From positions 1,560,463-1,624,462 of the forward strand of contig VFFE01006799.1 in NCBI GenBank assembly GCA_008921705.1: 64,000 bases of DNA, in the 5' to 3' direction. Source of the DNA: Burhinus oedicnemus (Eukaryota; Chordata; Aves; Charadriiformes; Burhinidae). The notes beneath the pieces were generated by a model. That model saw only the letters and a program-made list of their open reading frames with translations, was not told the origin of the DNA and did no database searches. Position 1 is the first letter of the stretch. Each line of letters opens with the position of its first letter. Below are positions 48,150 to 61,509 of the stretch, one piece after another. A program made the position numbers and the translations under genes.

Positions 48150-48960
48150 AGTCAGAGAGTAATTACAGTGGCTGGCTGTTGATGTCAATATATCAAGGGG
48201 TGTTACAAGGGTTTTTTCTGGGCCCAGTCAGTGTTTGCAGAGGTACCAAGAATGATGAAATAGAGAATATGCTTATTACATTTTCTGATGAGCTTAAGGT
48301 GGATGTAACTACAAGCACACTAGAAATTGGGGCCAGAATTAGAATAAAACTAAGGCAATTGCATGGCAAGAAGTACAAGATACAGTTTGGCAGAACAGTC
48401 AGTTTCACCCATAAGACAGGAAGTTATATGCTTAACCATAGAAAAAAATCTGGATATTAGTAGATTTTAAAGAGGTGAATCAATAGTGGTCTCCTATTAC
48501 AAATAAGGTAGGCATCACCCTGGGACATGCAAATGGGAGTGCTGCCTGTCAGCGTACGTACATGTTTTCACATCACTCAGAAACTGAGATAGATGGTCTT
48601 GAGTGGAGCTTTCTGCGCAGTTTTGAGCGCGTTCGTTAATAAAGGTGGAAAACAGCTGGTTGCAACAGCAGTCTAGGAATATATATGTGAATAAGTGAGA
48701 GCAGTAAAGACTAGAGTAAAGAGTGATTAGAGTTAGCATGATAACTATTCAAATATGTAGCAGGCTGTTGCAAAAAGCAGAAGCAGGACCATTCTCCACA
48801 ATGAATAAGATAAGAAGGAATGGATTTAAACTGCAGGAGGTGAGATTTATATTAGCTATTAGGAAAAGAAATAATGATGGTTAAACAGTGTAATACACTG
48901 CAAGGCAAGATTGAGGGTCCTTCATCAACGGGAGTTTTAAAGAAGAGGTTATCTCACTAA
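48150..48960 (+). mobile_element. Ancient CR1-type LINE, RT region to 3' part (decayed)
   Basis: Several ordered matches to an old amniote CR1 lie on the plus strand. CAAGGGGTGTTACAAGG...TTCTGGGCCC at 48195-48225 is the GVPQGS...LGP region. GATGAAATAGAGAATATGCT at about 48255 is the DxIES segment, and TTTCTGATGAGCTTAAGGTG at about 48282 is the FADDTKLG region. AATCTGGATATT near 48448 is the KDLGV region. GGAATGGATTTAAACTGCAG then TAGCTATTAGGAAAAG at 48818-48870 is the region before FFTxR. 48910-48955 covers the ESPSLExFKxRL-like end. A 93-codon open frame (48179-48460) is a remnant of ORF2, not a cellular gene. Parts in the middle are missing or unrecognisable. Confidence 0.65.
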
Positions 48961-49023
48961 AAAAATGTTTATGCACTACACTCCAGTCTTGGGAGGTGAC
49001 AGATTTTATTTTCCTTGATTCTA

Positions 49024-49112
49024 TCCTTCTTATGTACACACACATATCATGCGTCCTATGCATTTTATCCTACTTATGTGGACATACATATCATATATCC
49101 TGTGCATATTCA
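49024..49112. repeat. Two-copy tandem duplication, about 44 bp
   Basis: Two imperfect copies (about 49024-49067 and 49068-49112) share TCC-TxCTTATGT...ACATATCAT...TCCT(A/G)TGCAT. They are diverged by several substitutions and follow directly after the CR1 relic. Confidence 0.7.
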
Positions 49113-52100
49113 TGTTTGAAAAGATAATTAACTTGATCAAGTTTGATCCAATTAATTTGATCACTTCATAAGTCTCCTCTGCTCTTTCAACTCTTCTTCT
49201 GTGACTACTCACTTTCTGTATCTCTTGGAGCCTGCAGTATTTTTGGCTTCATCTTCTTCATTCCCCACTTCCCTTTTCCTTCCTTACAAACTGGCATTTT
49301 TTTCCACTGAAAATATCAGCTACCAGGACAATGCACAAAAATTAGAGACCAATAATCTGTGACCTGGAAGAACGAAGGGTAGGAACATAGGATGCATTTG
49401 TCTCATTTGTTCTATCCTTCAAGTCACATCTTTTAATGTTCAGTAAAGTTTTTAAAAAATCATTTCCAGCTGTGAATTCCTCTCCTTTCCTGTCCTTTAC
49501 CACTCAGCGCAACTCGACTGCCCGTCACTTCGCAACAAGTCTGATCAGAGGCTGCTGCCCCCCTCCTTTCAGCTCTCCTGTCAAACTAAACCCTTTTGGT
49601 GCTCCACTACTCTAACTTTGATCATCGTAGGCTCCTACTACAATCGGTAGAAACATAGAGGCATTTCCAGAGGACAAGTAAGCCTAGCTGTGGCTCAGAT
49701 CTGCCCTCTGGAAATCCCTCTCTCCACCGATTACAGAGCAAGCCTAGGGCTTAGACTGTGAACTTGCCTCTGGGAAGTACTGTACCCTGAAGGAAAATAC
49801 ATTGGATTCCCCTCAGAAATCTCCTTTTTTCAAGACAGAAAGGTTTCCCCTGAGGTATGGGGGGACATCCTCATGCTGTCAGTTAGCTGGTACACATGGG
49901 AGGTACTACAGGGAGAAAGGGGACATTTAGGTTTTTAGAGAATGTCTACCCTGACGTACAGAGCTCCTGCAACTAACTTATATACTGAAAAGAGTATCAT
50001 CTCCTAATGAAGGCCTCCTAATCAGAAATTTGTCCTCACAGGTGAGAAGGCCCTGATGTGGCAACTGGAGAGCTGGTGACAGACGGCATTGCCTGGAGGA
50101 CAGCAGAAACTAAATGGGGCTACTAGGCTATGGAGCATGGAGCCCTGAAAAAAGCCCATTGCAATGCAAAACGTTAAGTACCTTCTCAGTAGAGAGCAAG
50201 CACTTAATGAAATGGGAACATTTGATAGCCCAAAAAACAGATAAATAAAAGACAGGCAGCTATAGATTACATGGGTTTCTGGTGACATGATTAATCATGA
50301 GAGCACAGCTCATCTGGATAAGGACATTACCAGAATCTTTTTGTTTATTTCCTTGTAATTTATAGTGTCTGCATTACAAAACAGGATTCTCAACAACACA
50401 TACTAACAGGATTTTTTTTTTTTTTAATTTTTTCAGCAGAGTTGCATCAAACAAAAAATTGCAAGTGTCAATTATTTTTTCTCTGTAAGAAGATGATCCT
50501 TTAATCATTCAGATTCTGTCTCCTTGATGGCTGAGTTGAGTAGTTTACCTTTTTTGGCTGAAAAAATAGACATAAATTTAGAATCCCTCATTGTGATGCC
50601 ATGTTTCTGAATGACACTTTTCATACTCAGATAATAAATAACTCTTGGGTCTTTTCTTACCCTCTATTAAAAGAAGAACTGAAAGGACATTAAGCAGGAT
50701 ATTTCCATTTCTCATGAAGCAGCACATGTTCAAGCTACCCTTGTATGAAAACTTTCTGAACGTTTCCCATCTGCAGTTGCACTGCCATTTGTGGTGAGTG
50801 TGAAAGTAGGCACGGTAGTGGGTTTTTGTGATTACATCACCTCTGCTACTCTTCAGAGTAACTGTGGGCAATACTGGTAACAAATGACAGCAGACAGAAT
50901 TATCTGATTGTGTTAAAACTCGTTGCAGTGTCTACATAAACATATGAATATAAACGCTAGTTAAAGTTGAGGCAGGAATTATTCAGTTTAACAGGAGCTT
51001 TGAAGTTCTATTTTAAAAATTCTCTTTAAAATCACCTATAAAAATAAAATGTAATTTTTGAGTCATAAAATTTTCATGTTGTCAATGAAAAATAGGTCGG
51101 CACAAAAAGAATTATAAATTAAACCATCAATAATTTTGACAACTAGAAAAACGTAACTAGATCTTTCTTCAAAGGAAATCTAAACCACTGTAGTCTCCCC
51201 GCCTTGTTTCAACTACTGTTTCTCATCTGGTCATCAGTTTTCTTTTGAAGATGTTTGCCTCAATTTGTCATTTTTTTCATGACAAATAACATAAATAAAT
51301 AAATCAGAGCCAAGCCCAAGTTCCTACCTCTGGCAATGATTACATTTTATGTCCAGAAAAGAAAGCTCTCTTGCCACCGAGCATGACAGATGACACACTG
51401 TCTTTTCAAATATACCTGGTCTGCCAGCAGAGGAGACGCTGCCCTGCCTTCCTACAAGGTTATGTGCTTGCTAGACAGTAGTGGCTCCATAACTGACAGC
51501 CTAGCAGCAGAGTTAATGTCTTATTTTATGTATTTTCCTGTGTATTTACAGCAGCTGTGTTCCACCTCTATGTACCCACAAAAATGGGCTTTCATCAGAA
51601 CACACCCCATCATTCCAAAATTTGAAACATAGAAATAAAAAAAGCAGAAGAGTGTCTTGCTACCAACATTGCTGTCCCCAAAAGATATCAAGAACCATTA
51701 TATACCTCAGACTCAGATTTACAAAGTGTTAATGACCCACTTTACCCACTCTCCTAGTTACCAGTCATCACATCTGAATGCCTCACTTCATATGCATGGG
51801 TGACATCATATTGCCTCAAAACTGCTTCGAATCCTTGGAAGGTTTTGCAGTGGATTACATATCACATGACATTTTTGTATACATTGCTTTGGAAACTGAA
51901 TCTGCTGAAGAGTTAGATAGCAGAGTATTTTATGCACCTGACATAAATATACACACACGCATATGTACTATGGTACAAAAACCAAAGAAAAGTGAGCTGC
52001 TGATTTCATTTGAATGGAGCTGGTTTTGTGCTATAGGAAAACATATTGGCAGACTCCAGAGCTAAAAATTCAGTGTTTACATACTGTTTTCAACATCCAG

Positions 52101-55100
52101 GTTCACAGGTGATTTTTTTCTTGTTTTATGACATGCATTCATTCATGTATTTTGCAGCAGTTCTAATGTCAGGAATTACTTGGATCTTTGCATTTTGTAG
52201 CTGTCTTCTAGGGAACTGAAAAGAACATGGAAGTGATTAGAAATACTCATCTCTTACATTTGCAGTAGATCCTCTTCAGCTGTAGCATTCTTCAAATGTG
52301 CAAACACAGAATTCATGAATTGTGTATTGATATAAATTATTGAAATTCCAAACAATTACAGTTGTACCTTCCTCTGCTGCAATATTAATAAATGGGATTT
52401 GTGTGCGATAGCAAGTATAATAAGAGTGTGCGTTTCTCTGGCAAGTTCTCTGCTGCCTCTGAATTTTAGGCAAGGCCAATAAACCATTCTTCCCTTTCCT
52501 AACCACGTTTTTATTTGTACGCTTTCCAAATTCTGATGAAAGTGCATCATACCTTAGCACAACAGCTCTAAAGGAAATCCATGGTTTGAAAACATCCACT
52601 TCAGGTCACTCCTGCTTCAAGTGCTACCTAGGTTGCATTTCATAGTCTTTCAGATACTCCCAGTGGTCACCATTCAGTTCCTGCTGATCGCATTAAAAAG
52701 CAGACAAATAGACACCTCGCCACCCTTTTGTGAATCTCAGGAGAGGGGTGAATGCCTGAATGGAATTTGCTGGTGTTTATTCCTCCAAAGCTGGATCTCC
52801 AGGGGATAGCAATAGTAGGCCAGCAGGAGAAAGCTGCTGTTGTAATTGTGCCACAGATAGGGTTGGCAGGTCTTTAATTACCCTCACTTGAAAATCTGGC
52901 CAAGTTCTTGTGGAGTTTGTTAAGTTAGTGCCTTTATATGTTATACTGTCTGGAGCGCAGGGTAATATTTGTTTTGTGCTAAGCAAAAAGCTAATGGGAA
53001 GCTTAAAGTGCATGTGTGTCATTAGGCTATCGTGCTGTACATACACGATGAGAGGGAGTACATACATACATTTTAGCTTCAAAGTATTTGTTTCATGATT
53101 CATACTAGCTAGGGACATCGGACATTTCAAGACACAATTGTTCAGCTAGCCAGTGGGTAGTGGAGACAGTGTGGCTACATTAGTTTTTCTCCGAAGTCCT
53201 ACTAAGCTGATAAGAATGACAAAAATAACTCAAAGTAAGGAAAAACAAAAAGAAATAAAACGAGAGAAAAAACATACAGGCAAAAGGGACAAAAACATAT
53301 AATAAAAGAAAATAACAAAAGTAGAAAATAGATTCTCTACTACCATGTGTAGATTGCCTGTTGGCATCCCTTCAAGGTAACTAATGCATGCATGAATTGG
53401 GATTTTAGTTCAGAGTTCACGGAACACCTCATCACTGACTGAAGCTTTGCAGCCCTTATCGGAACAGTAACACTGCTGTTTGCCAGTGGTACGAGCCACA
53501 ATACAGCAACCTCGATCCTTCATTAAAAATAGTTGTCACCTTTCTTTCTTTCCTTACTCTGTGAAAGATATGCGTGTGTCACTCAAATGTCTCCCAGCTC
53601 TGGGTACTTTCTTATTTCTGCTCAATGGAAATATAAAATATTGCTAAATCAGAGGGGTAATATCTCTCCCCTGTGGTGCACTGCAGCAAGTGACCATTGG
53701 AACACAAGGTGGTGAAGTACCAGGCTCTGATGTTCTTAAGGGCAGGCAAAGGGTTTGGAGGAAAAAAAGGAAAGAAGTGTTCTGAAGGAAATTAACTTTC
53801 TTCAATTTAACAAAGTTGATAAAATTAAATCAAGCAACTGTACTCAGCCGTACAAAGAGCATTCAGGAAGCTTAAAAGAAATGTCTGTCCCTTTAAACTG
53901 TCGTTTGGTAGACCCACATTAGCATTTTGATTTGGATTAGGAAAGCAGTTCTGAAGTGCATCTCCCAGTCATCACCACGTGCTGGCCTGCAATGCACCTT
54001 GTGGAGTTGTTTCAGTGCACATCACATGGATTCATTTAGGACAAAACTAAATCAGAAGAGCACCAAATACACCCACCACTTAAGTGGTCCTGTCCACAGG
54101 ACCAGACTAAAGCTACTGCAAAGAACAACCCTCCTTGCCCCCCAGAACCTCACATCCTGAACCAAGCACAGCGGATGTGAAATGATCAACACCAACTCTT
54201 TCATCCCACAGATCTACTTATTTTACACTGCATTCCCTGTTGACGAAGATGTAACTTTTGTTGAACTGTCGTTTTCTTGAGAACACCATTCTGTGGCTTT
54301 GTGCTCAATGCAAATAAAGTTATAGAGTTTCCTTTCTGTTTAGCAACTGGGGTATAAAATACCTTTCTACAATGTGGCATGTGGTTCCCCCCCCCAGCCT
54401 TTCTACCCTATGTAGCTACTCAAGATCAATCCCACACTCCTGTTAAAAATCCTGGGACCATATCCTCTTTGTAGTTCATTACCAGTTGGTTAACAGAGAT
54501 TCAACTTTTGGATCTCATGTCTTTTAAATCCGTTGGGTCTAAGCATCCAGGCCCTTCAAGTCTGTCGTCTAAAATGCATTCCCTTATGTGCATTTGAGTG
54601 CTGACAGACCTCGAGAAGAAACATCACATGGTCCAGTTACTCTGGGCCTTTAAAATCAGAGCAGAACCACTGAAGAAGCTTGGGAAAAGAGAAGGAAGTA
54701 TTCATACCATCTATCTTTAAGCCCAAATTTAGATGCCCTCCATAGTCAATGGAGAGAAGTAGAGATTCTCCAGAGACCAATCCTGCACAGCTAAATTAGG
54801 CTCCTTTTCTGAATTGCCCTCCGGAGAAGTATTTGCTTTCCACTGACAACAGAGAGAGTCCAGGGAAAGCAGCTGGAAACGTAGAATCGCCACAGTCAGG
54901 TTGTGTGAATATCCCTCCATGTCAGGGTTAGAGCCAGAACCATGCTAACATACATGCCACTGAAAAGTGACACATACATGGATGCCATCCTCTCCCGTTA
55001 TTGTCCTGTCTCTATTATAGGTGTCTCTCTTTCCAAAAGCAGCTCAAACCATCATCCCTCACCTCGTTTCATTTGAGAACCCCCCTCTCCCCCAATCCTT

Positions 55101-58100
55101 TGTGTGATTGCTGGGTGAGAATCACTGAAAGTCACTGTCTGACCACTTATCTCGCCCTGCTCAGAATTGCTCAGCAGGAAACTCTTAAGCGCTGGCTCAT
55201 TTACTAAAAAATAAGGATGCAGTGCAGCACAATGGTAACACTTTCAGTTGGAAAAGAGATTTCAAGCATAATGTTTTTTCTCTCTGAGAAATGCACACCT
55301 TGAACTGAATCTACCAGCAAATCTGTGGTAAATTTGCTCAATTGTTTTCATTGAAAAATCAGGGGGGAAAAAAGTCTAAGCTTTTCAACAATGACAGCAC
55401 AAAAGCCTCTGCAAATTTTTCTACTATAGTGAACCTCTGACAATTTTTTTTGCATAGCTTTTTTGTCTTAGCTGGAAACCCATAAGAGTTTGGCTTCATA
55501 GTCAGCCTGAAACAATTCCTACTGATGTATTTCACAGGTCTCACAAGCCACCAGTAAAAGACATTAATCAAGGTTCCATTCAAAACTGAGGCAGATCTGT
55601 AATAGGGCTTTCAAAAAAAATCTGATTTGTAATACAGGCAAATATAGGCAAAACATCATAAGCACCCACCTGCATGAGTAACAATCAGAGGGAAAAAGGA
55701 CTTATGTCTTGATTTCATTAGAACTACGATCTGTTAGATTGTAGTCTCAATATAAAAAGACAACTTTGCAGAAAAGTCAAAACTCTGTTTTAATACCAGT
55801 ATTTCGTGAAAGAAATGAAATGAGGAATAATTTTGAAATTATTTCACTCTTATACTTTGCCATTAGTAGAAAGGTCTGTCAAATACTAGAGCAAGGAGAG
55901 AGGTGATACAAGTACTATGACTTTAAGGACAAGTTATTTCATGAGTTGAACACTGTGCTTTGGATTGAGGACTTTCAACCATTCTAGTAAACTGACAAGG
56001 CTGGTTGAGCTTTTTGCTTTCACCTCTAAAAATAAATAAATAGCATGCTTAAACTGACCAATGGCAAAGGTCATTTAATTGTATATGCAGCCCTTAACAT
56101 CCCCAGGTGAAAGACACTGTACAATCTAAGATACTGTTGACCCTTTCACCCAGTAGCCACATGTCCATGCCTACGTGTGGCTCTGCAGGAACACGCTGTG
56201 TTGTTAAACCACTACAAAGAGCCCAGCACTAGGCACAGAAGTCAACACCCAAGAAATGCTACTTTCCTTTTGAGCTCCTCTGGATGTAGGTTATTACACA
56301 ACTCATTAAAATCTGTTTCTAATAGGAATTTATAACTGTAGATTCTGAACAATAAAATTTAGGTAAAGTCTGCCTATTGTTCTGTTTTCGTTGTGAAGTT
56401 TTTTAAAGTTAGTTCAGTACCACATCTGGTAAAACTTCAGGTGATGTTCAATAAACTCCTCTAATTTATCCTTCCTTCCACAAAGTGGAATTTAGGACTA
56501 AATTCATTCTACCTTTCTGCAGGGTTATAGCAGAGATAAATTTGTCCAATATGTATTCATTGCTCTGCTAAACACATTACAGTAGCTTTCTTGTGATATT
56601 GCATAGAAAAGCCCAAAATAACTTGTTTTTCCAGTGTCCTCATCTACTTTTATAACAAATATAGTTTGTGAATGTAAATTAATGGTTATTACAGCATCTG
56701 CTCTGCATTTCACTTATTTTTATAGTGAAAGGCTGACTAGACTTTTTATTTTGATATTGCAATAGTAACACACCTGCTGGAGCCTGCTATATTACTACTC
56801 CAGGGAAAGATGGTTAATTGCATTTTCTGCCTATTAGAAATAGAGGGATTTAGATTTAGTATTGTCTTCCATGAGGTTCCTTAAACATCTTATCAAAGCT
56901 TTTCAAAACCATAAAAAACACAGTCCTCCTTACTTCCCACCAAGAACAGCTCTGCCAAACTAAACTTCTTGGGGAGTGAATGCAGTCTCAATTTTATATC
57001 TAGAATAACAAACATTCCAGCAACTACAGTAATAACAATAACATTAATAAAGACTTCATTACATGTACTAAAATGACACTTTGGAGGAGGACTAAATGCA
57101 GTGTGAACTGCAAGGCTTAAATCTAGCTCACAAACTAGAATGCAGTTTTACAGAGATAAAATTGCAGGCTATAGTTATTGGTAAAATCAGAGGAAGGGTC
57201 AATTTCTCCTTATTTCAAACGAGGAAGGAAAAAAGATAATTAAGGGCCAAAAAGTTAAACTTACATTCAATTTAGGAGTACAAACCTTTTGCATGTACTT
57301 GACAAAGAAGCATGGACTAAGCATGCTGTCAACTTGCTAACGGGTGAGTGGCTAATGGGTTGGCAAGGGAGGACGCTATTAGTAACAGCTGACAGGTGAT
57401 CTGAAAACAGGGGCAGGAATTCTGCCCTCCTATGATGGAAGGGGCAGAAAAAGGGGGGGAAAAAAAAAGAAAGAGAGGCAAAAAGGAAGATAACAGAGTT
57501 AGAGCCTTAGTCTTTTTTTGTTTGCCTTGGCAATAGGCAATTTTATTCTGTGGATGACATAGAAGGATCTGGTTAATGTGCCTTTTAGTCACCACTCGAA
57601 AGAATAAGAAACAGGTGTTGATGACATGAAAGTCCTGGAGGGACTACGGCAAATGAGAAGCAGCAGTGATCAGGCGCCCACACTAGGAACAGCTGCTTGA
57701 TGAGGACCATAAAAAAAAAAAAGAAACAAAGCAAAACAAAACAAAAAAACCTCCCAACCTGGAGTAGGGGAAAGAATAATAAAAGAAAAAGAGCAAAATA
57801 AAGTAAAAATCTGGAAATTAGGAGGTAAAGCCAAAGCCAGCTTTTATTGGCCAATGTTACAATTATCAGTGGAACCATTAACAAAACCCACAGTACTAAC
57901 AGTAAAAGCTTTGCACCATTTTCTCAGGTTCCTGGGACTCCCTCCTCTTGCAGAGATGGAGTGCTACTGCGCAGGCTGCAGCAGCAGGTCCCTGTTCCAG
58001 CATGCTTTCTACCACCTGGTGTGAATTAGGAGCCTCATTTAACTGCCTCCACCTAGACAAGAGGGAGGATGTTTATGCTGTGTGTGTAGGAGACTGGTTT

Positions 58101-60264
58101 TGAAATCCAAATTCAATTGCATAAAATTGACTTCCATATAGTTCAGGCAAGTGTTTCCCTCTATTAAAGTAATTGCGTCGCATAATCTATCTTAGAGTAA
58201 CAGACCCACCAAGCATCTTGGGTACTTTGGACTAAATTGAGGGGAATAAAAAAACCAAAACCCAAACACCTTACAATCTTTTTCAGCATTTGAAGCATAC
58301 AATTTGCATTCTAGTGTATCCTCTAATGGCCGTATCCTGTAGTGTTTACCTATATAATGTGTTGCTTGCATTTATTTCTCTTATTGTTAATGCTAGTATG
58401 AGACATAATTCATTTTCTCAAAGTATATGGAATTACATGGCTATAAAGAGAAAATAAATAAAAGAGATGTAGGACTGAGTATGAAAGTTTGTTTTTGCAG
58501 TGAAACTAGTATAAAACTAGCCTAACTCTACTGTTTTCTGTTCATATTCAGGCACAATTCCCTTTTTAAATAAACCCACCCCAGAAGAAAACCTGTATCT
58601 TAAACTGTAAGTACTTCAGGTTGGAACTGTGATATTTGTACAGTGCCAGAATAACATAACTGCTGCTTTCAGACAGCACCACAGTAGGGATGAATCCTAT
58701 GAGTAAAAATAGCTAAACAGAAAGAAGAATAAACTGCGCATGGATGAGAGGAAAAAAAGAAAAAGTAATGAGCATAGGAGTCAGGCGACTAACAAGAAGG
58801 TTGAAGGCTCTTCGGGGATAGAATGGTAAATGGCATCTTACTGTTTGTCTATAATATCTATGTGTAATATGAAGGCCAGTGCAAGATCTCTTAAGAGACC
58901 TGAGGATCTTACAGTAATGTAAATAAGAACAGCTTATAGTTAGAGGCTCTGATCATTAATGGTGATTCTTTTTCCGGGTAAATAAACCTCTAACAATGAG
59001 TCTGATGTTAAAATAGCTACACTGCAAAGTTACAAAAAAAAAAAAAATTATCAGCTGAAGGAAAGACTTTTTCAAATATGTGTAGAAATAAGAAAGAGAA
59101 AAAAAAAATCCATGTTGATTCTTTTTGAAATGCAGCATACTGCATTATAAAATATCTGAGCCATGACCAAAATAAGACACAACAAATGCCTAGCAACAAG
59201 GCACTTTGGATAATGGAACAGTTACTTGCCACCAGGAATAGTATTTTTCAAAGGCTTTCTTTTCACCAGTCCAGAGTAGACAACTCATTTTATCAGTGCA
59301 GCAATGCTAAACGTTCGGCGCTCTTACGGAGCGTGAGTAAGGCATTCTGCCATGCACTGTCACCAGGATGCTACTGAGGTCATTGTCCAAGGGAAAAATA
59401 GCAATTTCAGAGAGACAGTCTTCAAGGACAAAGAGGTTAACCTAGCATTTGCTTGTTAGATCATGAGGGTGAATTGAAACATCGGCTCAAACGCTGTAGT
59501 TTAAAGAAAGTTGATCTAATGAGGAATAATTGCAAAAATTGCAGTTGGAAAAGAATATGCTATGTTATGAAAGAGACTATGATATAGCAGTCGGAAATGA
59601 ATCCAGTCTTCTAGCTCTCCAGGGGATTATCGGTTACTACTTTGCTTTGTTTCCATTCAGACATCTGTTAAATGGGTATAATTATTCTCTCATACTTCAC
59701 AGTAATGCTTTGTGGTTTAATTACTTGCTTAAAAAGTGACCGCAGATTGTAAGGTGCTAGAAAAGCGCGTCCTATAACTGAAAACTTAGTCTATGGCTCT
59801 CCTGAGTTCTGCTCCATCCAGGCCTTGCATTTCATCTACAAAAAGCTGTATTGTTATGAGCTGTTATGTACCCGGAAGATGGAAAACATATAGGTATTTC
59901 AAGAAAATGAAAATTTCTGCTCATAAATGTAGCTGTTAAGCTGCATTGGAGTTGTAGCTCTAGTGTCCTCTTTCAGCTGCAGGCTAGATCTTCTGTCTGG
60001 GGTATTCCATCTATGAAGCACTGTGGTGAGTCACCAAGAGGTGACACGGTGGCCTTTCATAGGAGATCCAGTTTGGATGGGGAACCTGTTTCAAAGAGAA
60101 GGCAGACCTTAGCAGGCATCCATCTGAATTTCCAGACAAAACGTTTGGGGTAGTGGAAGGTTGCTTTTGTCCTTTCAAGGAAAAAAGCAAATTTTCCCAC
60201 CCAGACCACACATACAGCATAAAACAAATTAGTCTTTGTGTGCGCATGCTACATTTTAATTTTT
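49113..60264. other. Non-coding block, no gene recognised
   Basis: About 11 kb of AT-rich DNA without a supported gene. Open frames up to about 117 codons (for example 51778-52065 plus, 52777-53130 minus, 50578-50883 minus) have no matching splice signals or recognisable domains. Purine-rich tracts lie at 57448-57490 and 57710-57800. No RNA gene was seen. Confidence 0.5.
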
Positions 60265-60290
60265 TATATATATATATGTATGTATGTATT
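60265..60290. repeat. (TA)n(TGTA)n microsatellite abutting the CR1 5' end
   Basis: A TA run followed by three TGTA units ends at the point where the sequence switches sharply to GC-rich CR1 5' sequence (about 60291), so it marks the insertion border. Confidence 0.7.
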
Positions 60291-60724
60291 CGCCGAGGAG
60301 ACCAGCTCCAGTGCAGGTAAGCCCGCGCTGGGGTAGGGGATCGAGGAGGAAAGGGCCAGCAAGGGGCTCTTTTTGGGGCTTTTTGAAGCCGGGAAAAGCG
60401 GCTAGCTCGTGCCGGAACCGGCAGCTCGAGAGAGGGCTGCTGATGCGGCAGGGGGCAGAGCCAGCACCACCCGCGGCAGTTCTAAACGAGCAGTCCCGGA
60501 GTGCAGTGGCCGGCCGCTGTGCGCAGGCAGCCAGTGGGCATCACCACGGCAAGAGTGGGCAAGCAGGGTGCAGCATCTCGCACGGTAGGTCGCTGCAAGC
60601 CTTGCAACGAAGCCGGCCACGAGCTGGGCGAGCGCGAAGGAACATCAGCGTGCAGGGGGACGTGCTCAGGGCATGCGGGAGGCAGGCAGCAGTGGTTGGT
60701 CACCTCCTGGCTCAAGAGAAGAAC

Positions 60725-61403
60725 ATGGCCACTAAACAGCCCAAAGCCACTGCAAGAAAGAACGTGGGAACTCAGACCGTGCTCCCATGCAAGCATGTGG
60801 CCGTGCAGGTCTCCGGCTGCAACAATTGCCTGAGCCTGGCACTGGTGTCAGCGGGAGCCAGAGACACCGCCTGTGTGCGGTGCCATCAAATAAACAATCT
60901 GCTCAGGCAGGTGGTTGAACTGAGGGAGGAGGTAGAAAGGTTAAGAACCATTAGAGAATGAGAAAGAGAAATAGATTGGTGGAGCCACACCCTGAGGCAT
61001 AGGCAGCAGGAAGAGGCCCTACCAGAAGTGGATGATCCCCTTCCTTCCTGTCACCAGGCAGAAGAAGGGGACTTAAGGGACAAGGGGGAGCGGAGACAGG
61101 TCCCTCCTCAGAGAGTCAAGTGAAACCCCTCCCCACCCCCCTCACCTTCCCAATTGCCCTTGCATAATAGGTATGGGGCTTTAGAAACTGAGGGCCAGGC
61201 GAAGGAGGACGGAGAGGATGATCCATCCAGTGAGTTGCCCAGGGCTAGTCACTCACCCCCACGCCTTAGGACTTCCTCAACTAAGAAAAAAAGAAGGATA
61301 ATTATAGTAGGTGACTCCCTTCTGAGGGGAACAGAGGGCCCCGTTTGTAGACCTGATGCCACCAGGAGGTCAGCTGCCTCCCTGGGGCCAGGATTAAGGA
61401 CAT
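60725..61403 (+). pseudogene. CR1 ORF1 pseudogene (zinc-binding segment plus start of SGNH esterase domain)
   Basis: CR1 ORF1 encodes an RNA-binding/chaperone-type protein that travels with the element RNA; many CR1 families also carry an SGNH esterase domain. The frame starts at ATG 60725 (MATKQPKATARKNVGTQT). It has two CX2C pairs (CNNC and CVRC, about residues 32-56) and then a heptad-like helix (LLRQVVELREEVERLR). A TGA at 60959-60961 interrupts it, the same frame continues through WWSHTL, and a second TGA follows at 61121-61123. Still in frame, 61154-61403 gives RRIIIVGDSLLRGTEG, where GDS (61310-61318) supplies the esterase nucleophile Ser. A frameshift near 61345 moves the rest of the domain (GARIKDIRRKLP, QVGGDEVATRSLRAMK) to another frame. 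The catalytic remainder is deleted. Confidence 0.85.
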
Positions 61404-61509
61404 AAGGAGAAAACTCCCTACCCTGGTTTGGCCCTCAGATTACTACCTACTACTGATATTTCAAGTAGGTGGTGATGAGGTAGCTACCAGAAGTCTAAGG
61501 GCAATGAAG

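Noticed and set aside
51778..52065. Plus-strand ATG open frame of 95 codons
   Set aside because: No splice signals, no recognisable domain, and the length is within what AT-rich random sequence yields over 64 kb.
60291..60330. Strong plus-strand splice donor (GCAG followed by GTAAGC) at about 60319 as the edge of a cellular first exon
   Set aside because: It lies in the GC-rich 5' region of the CR1 element, and there is no independent evidence for a cellular exon.
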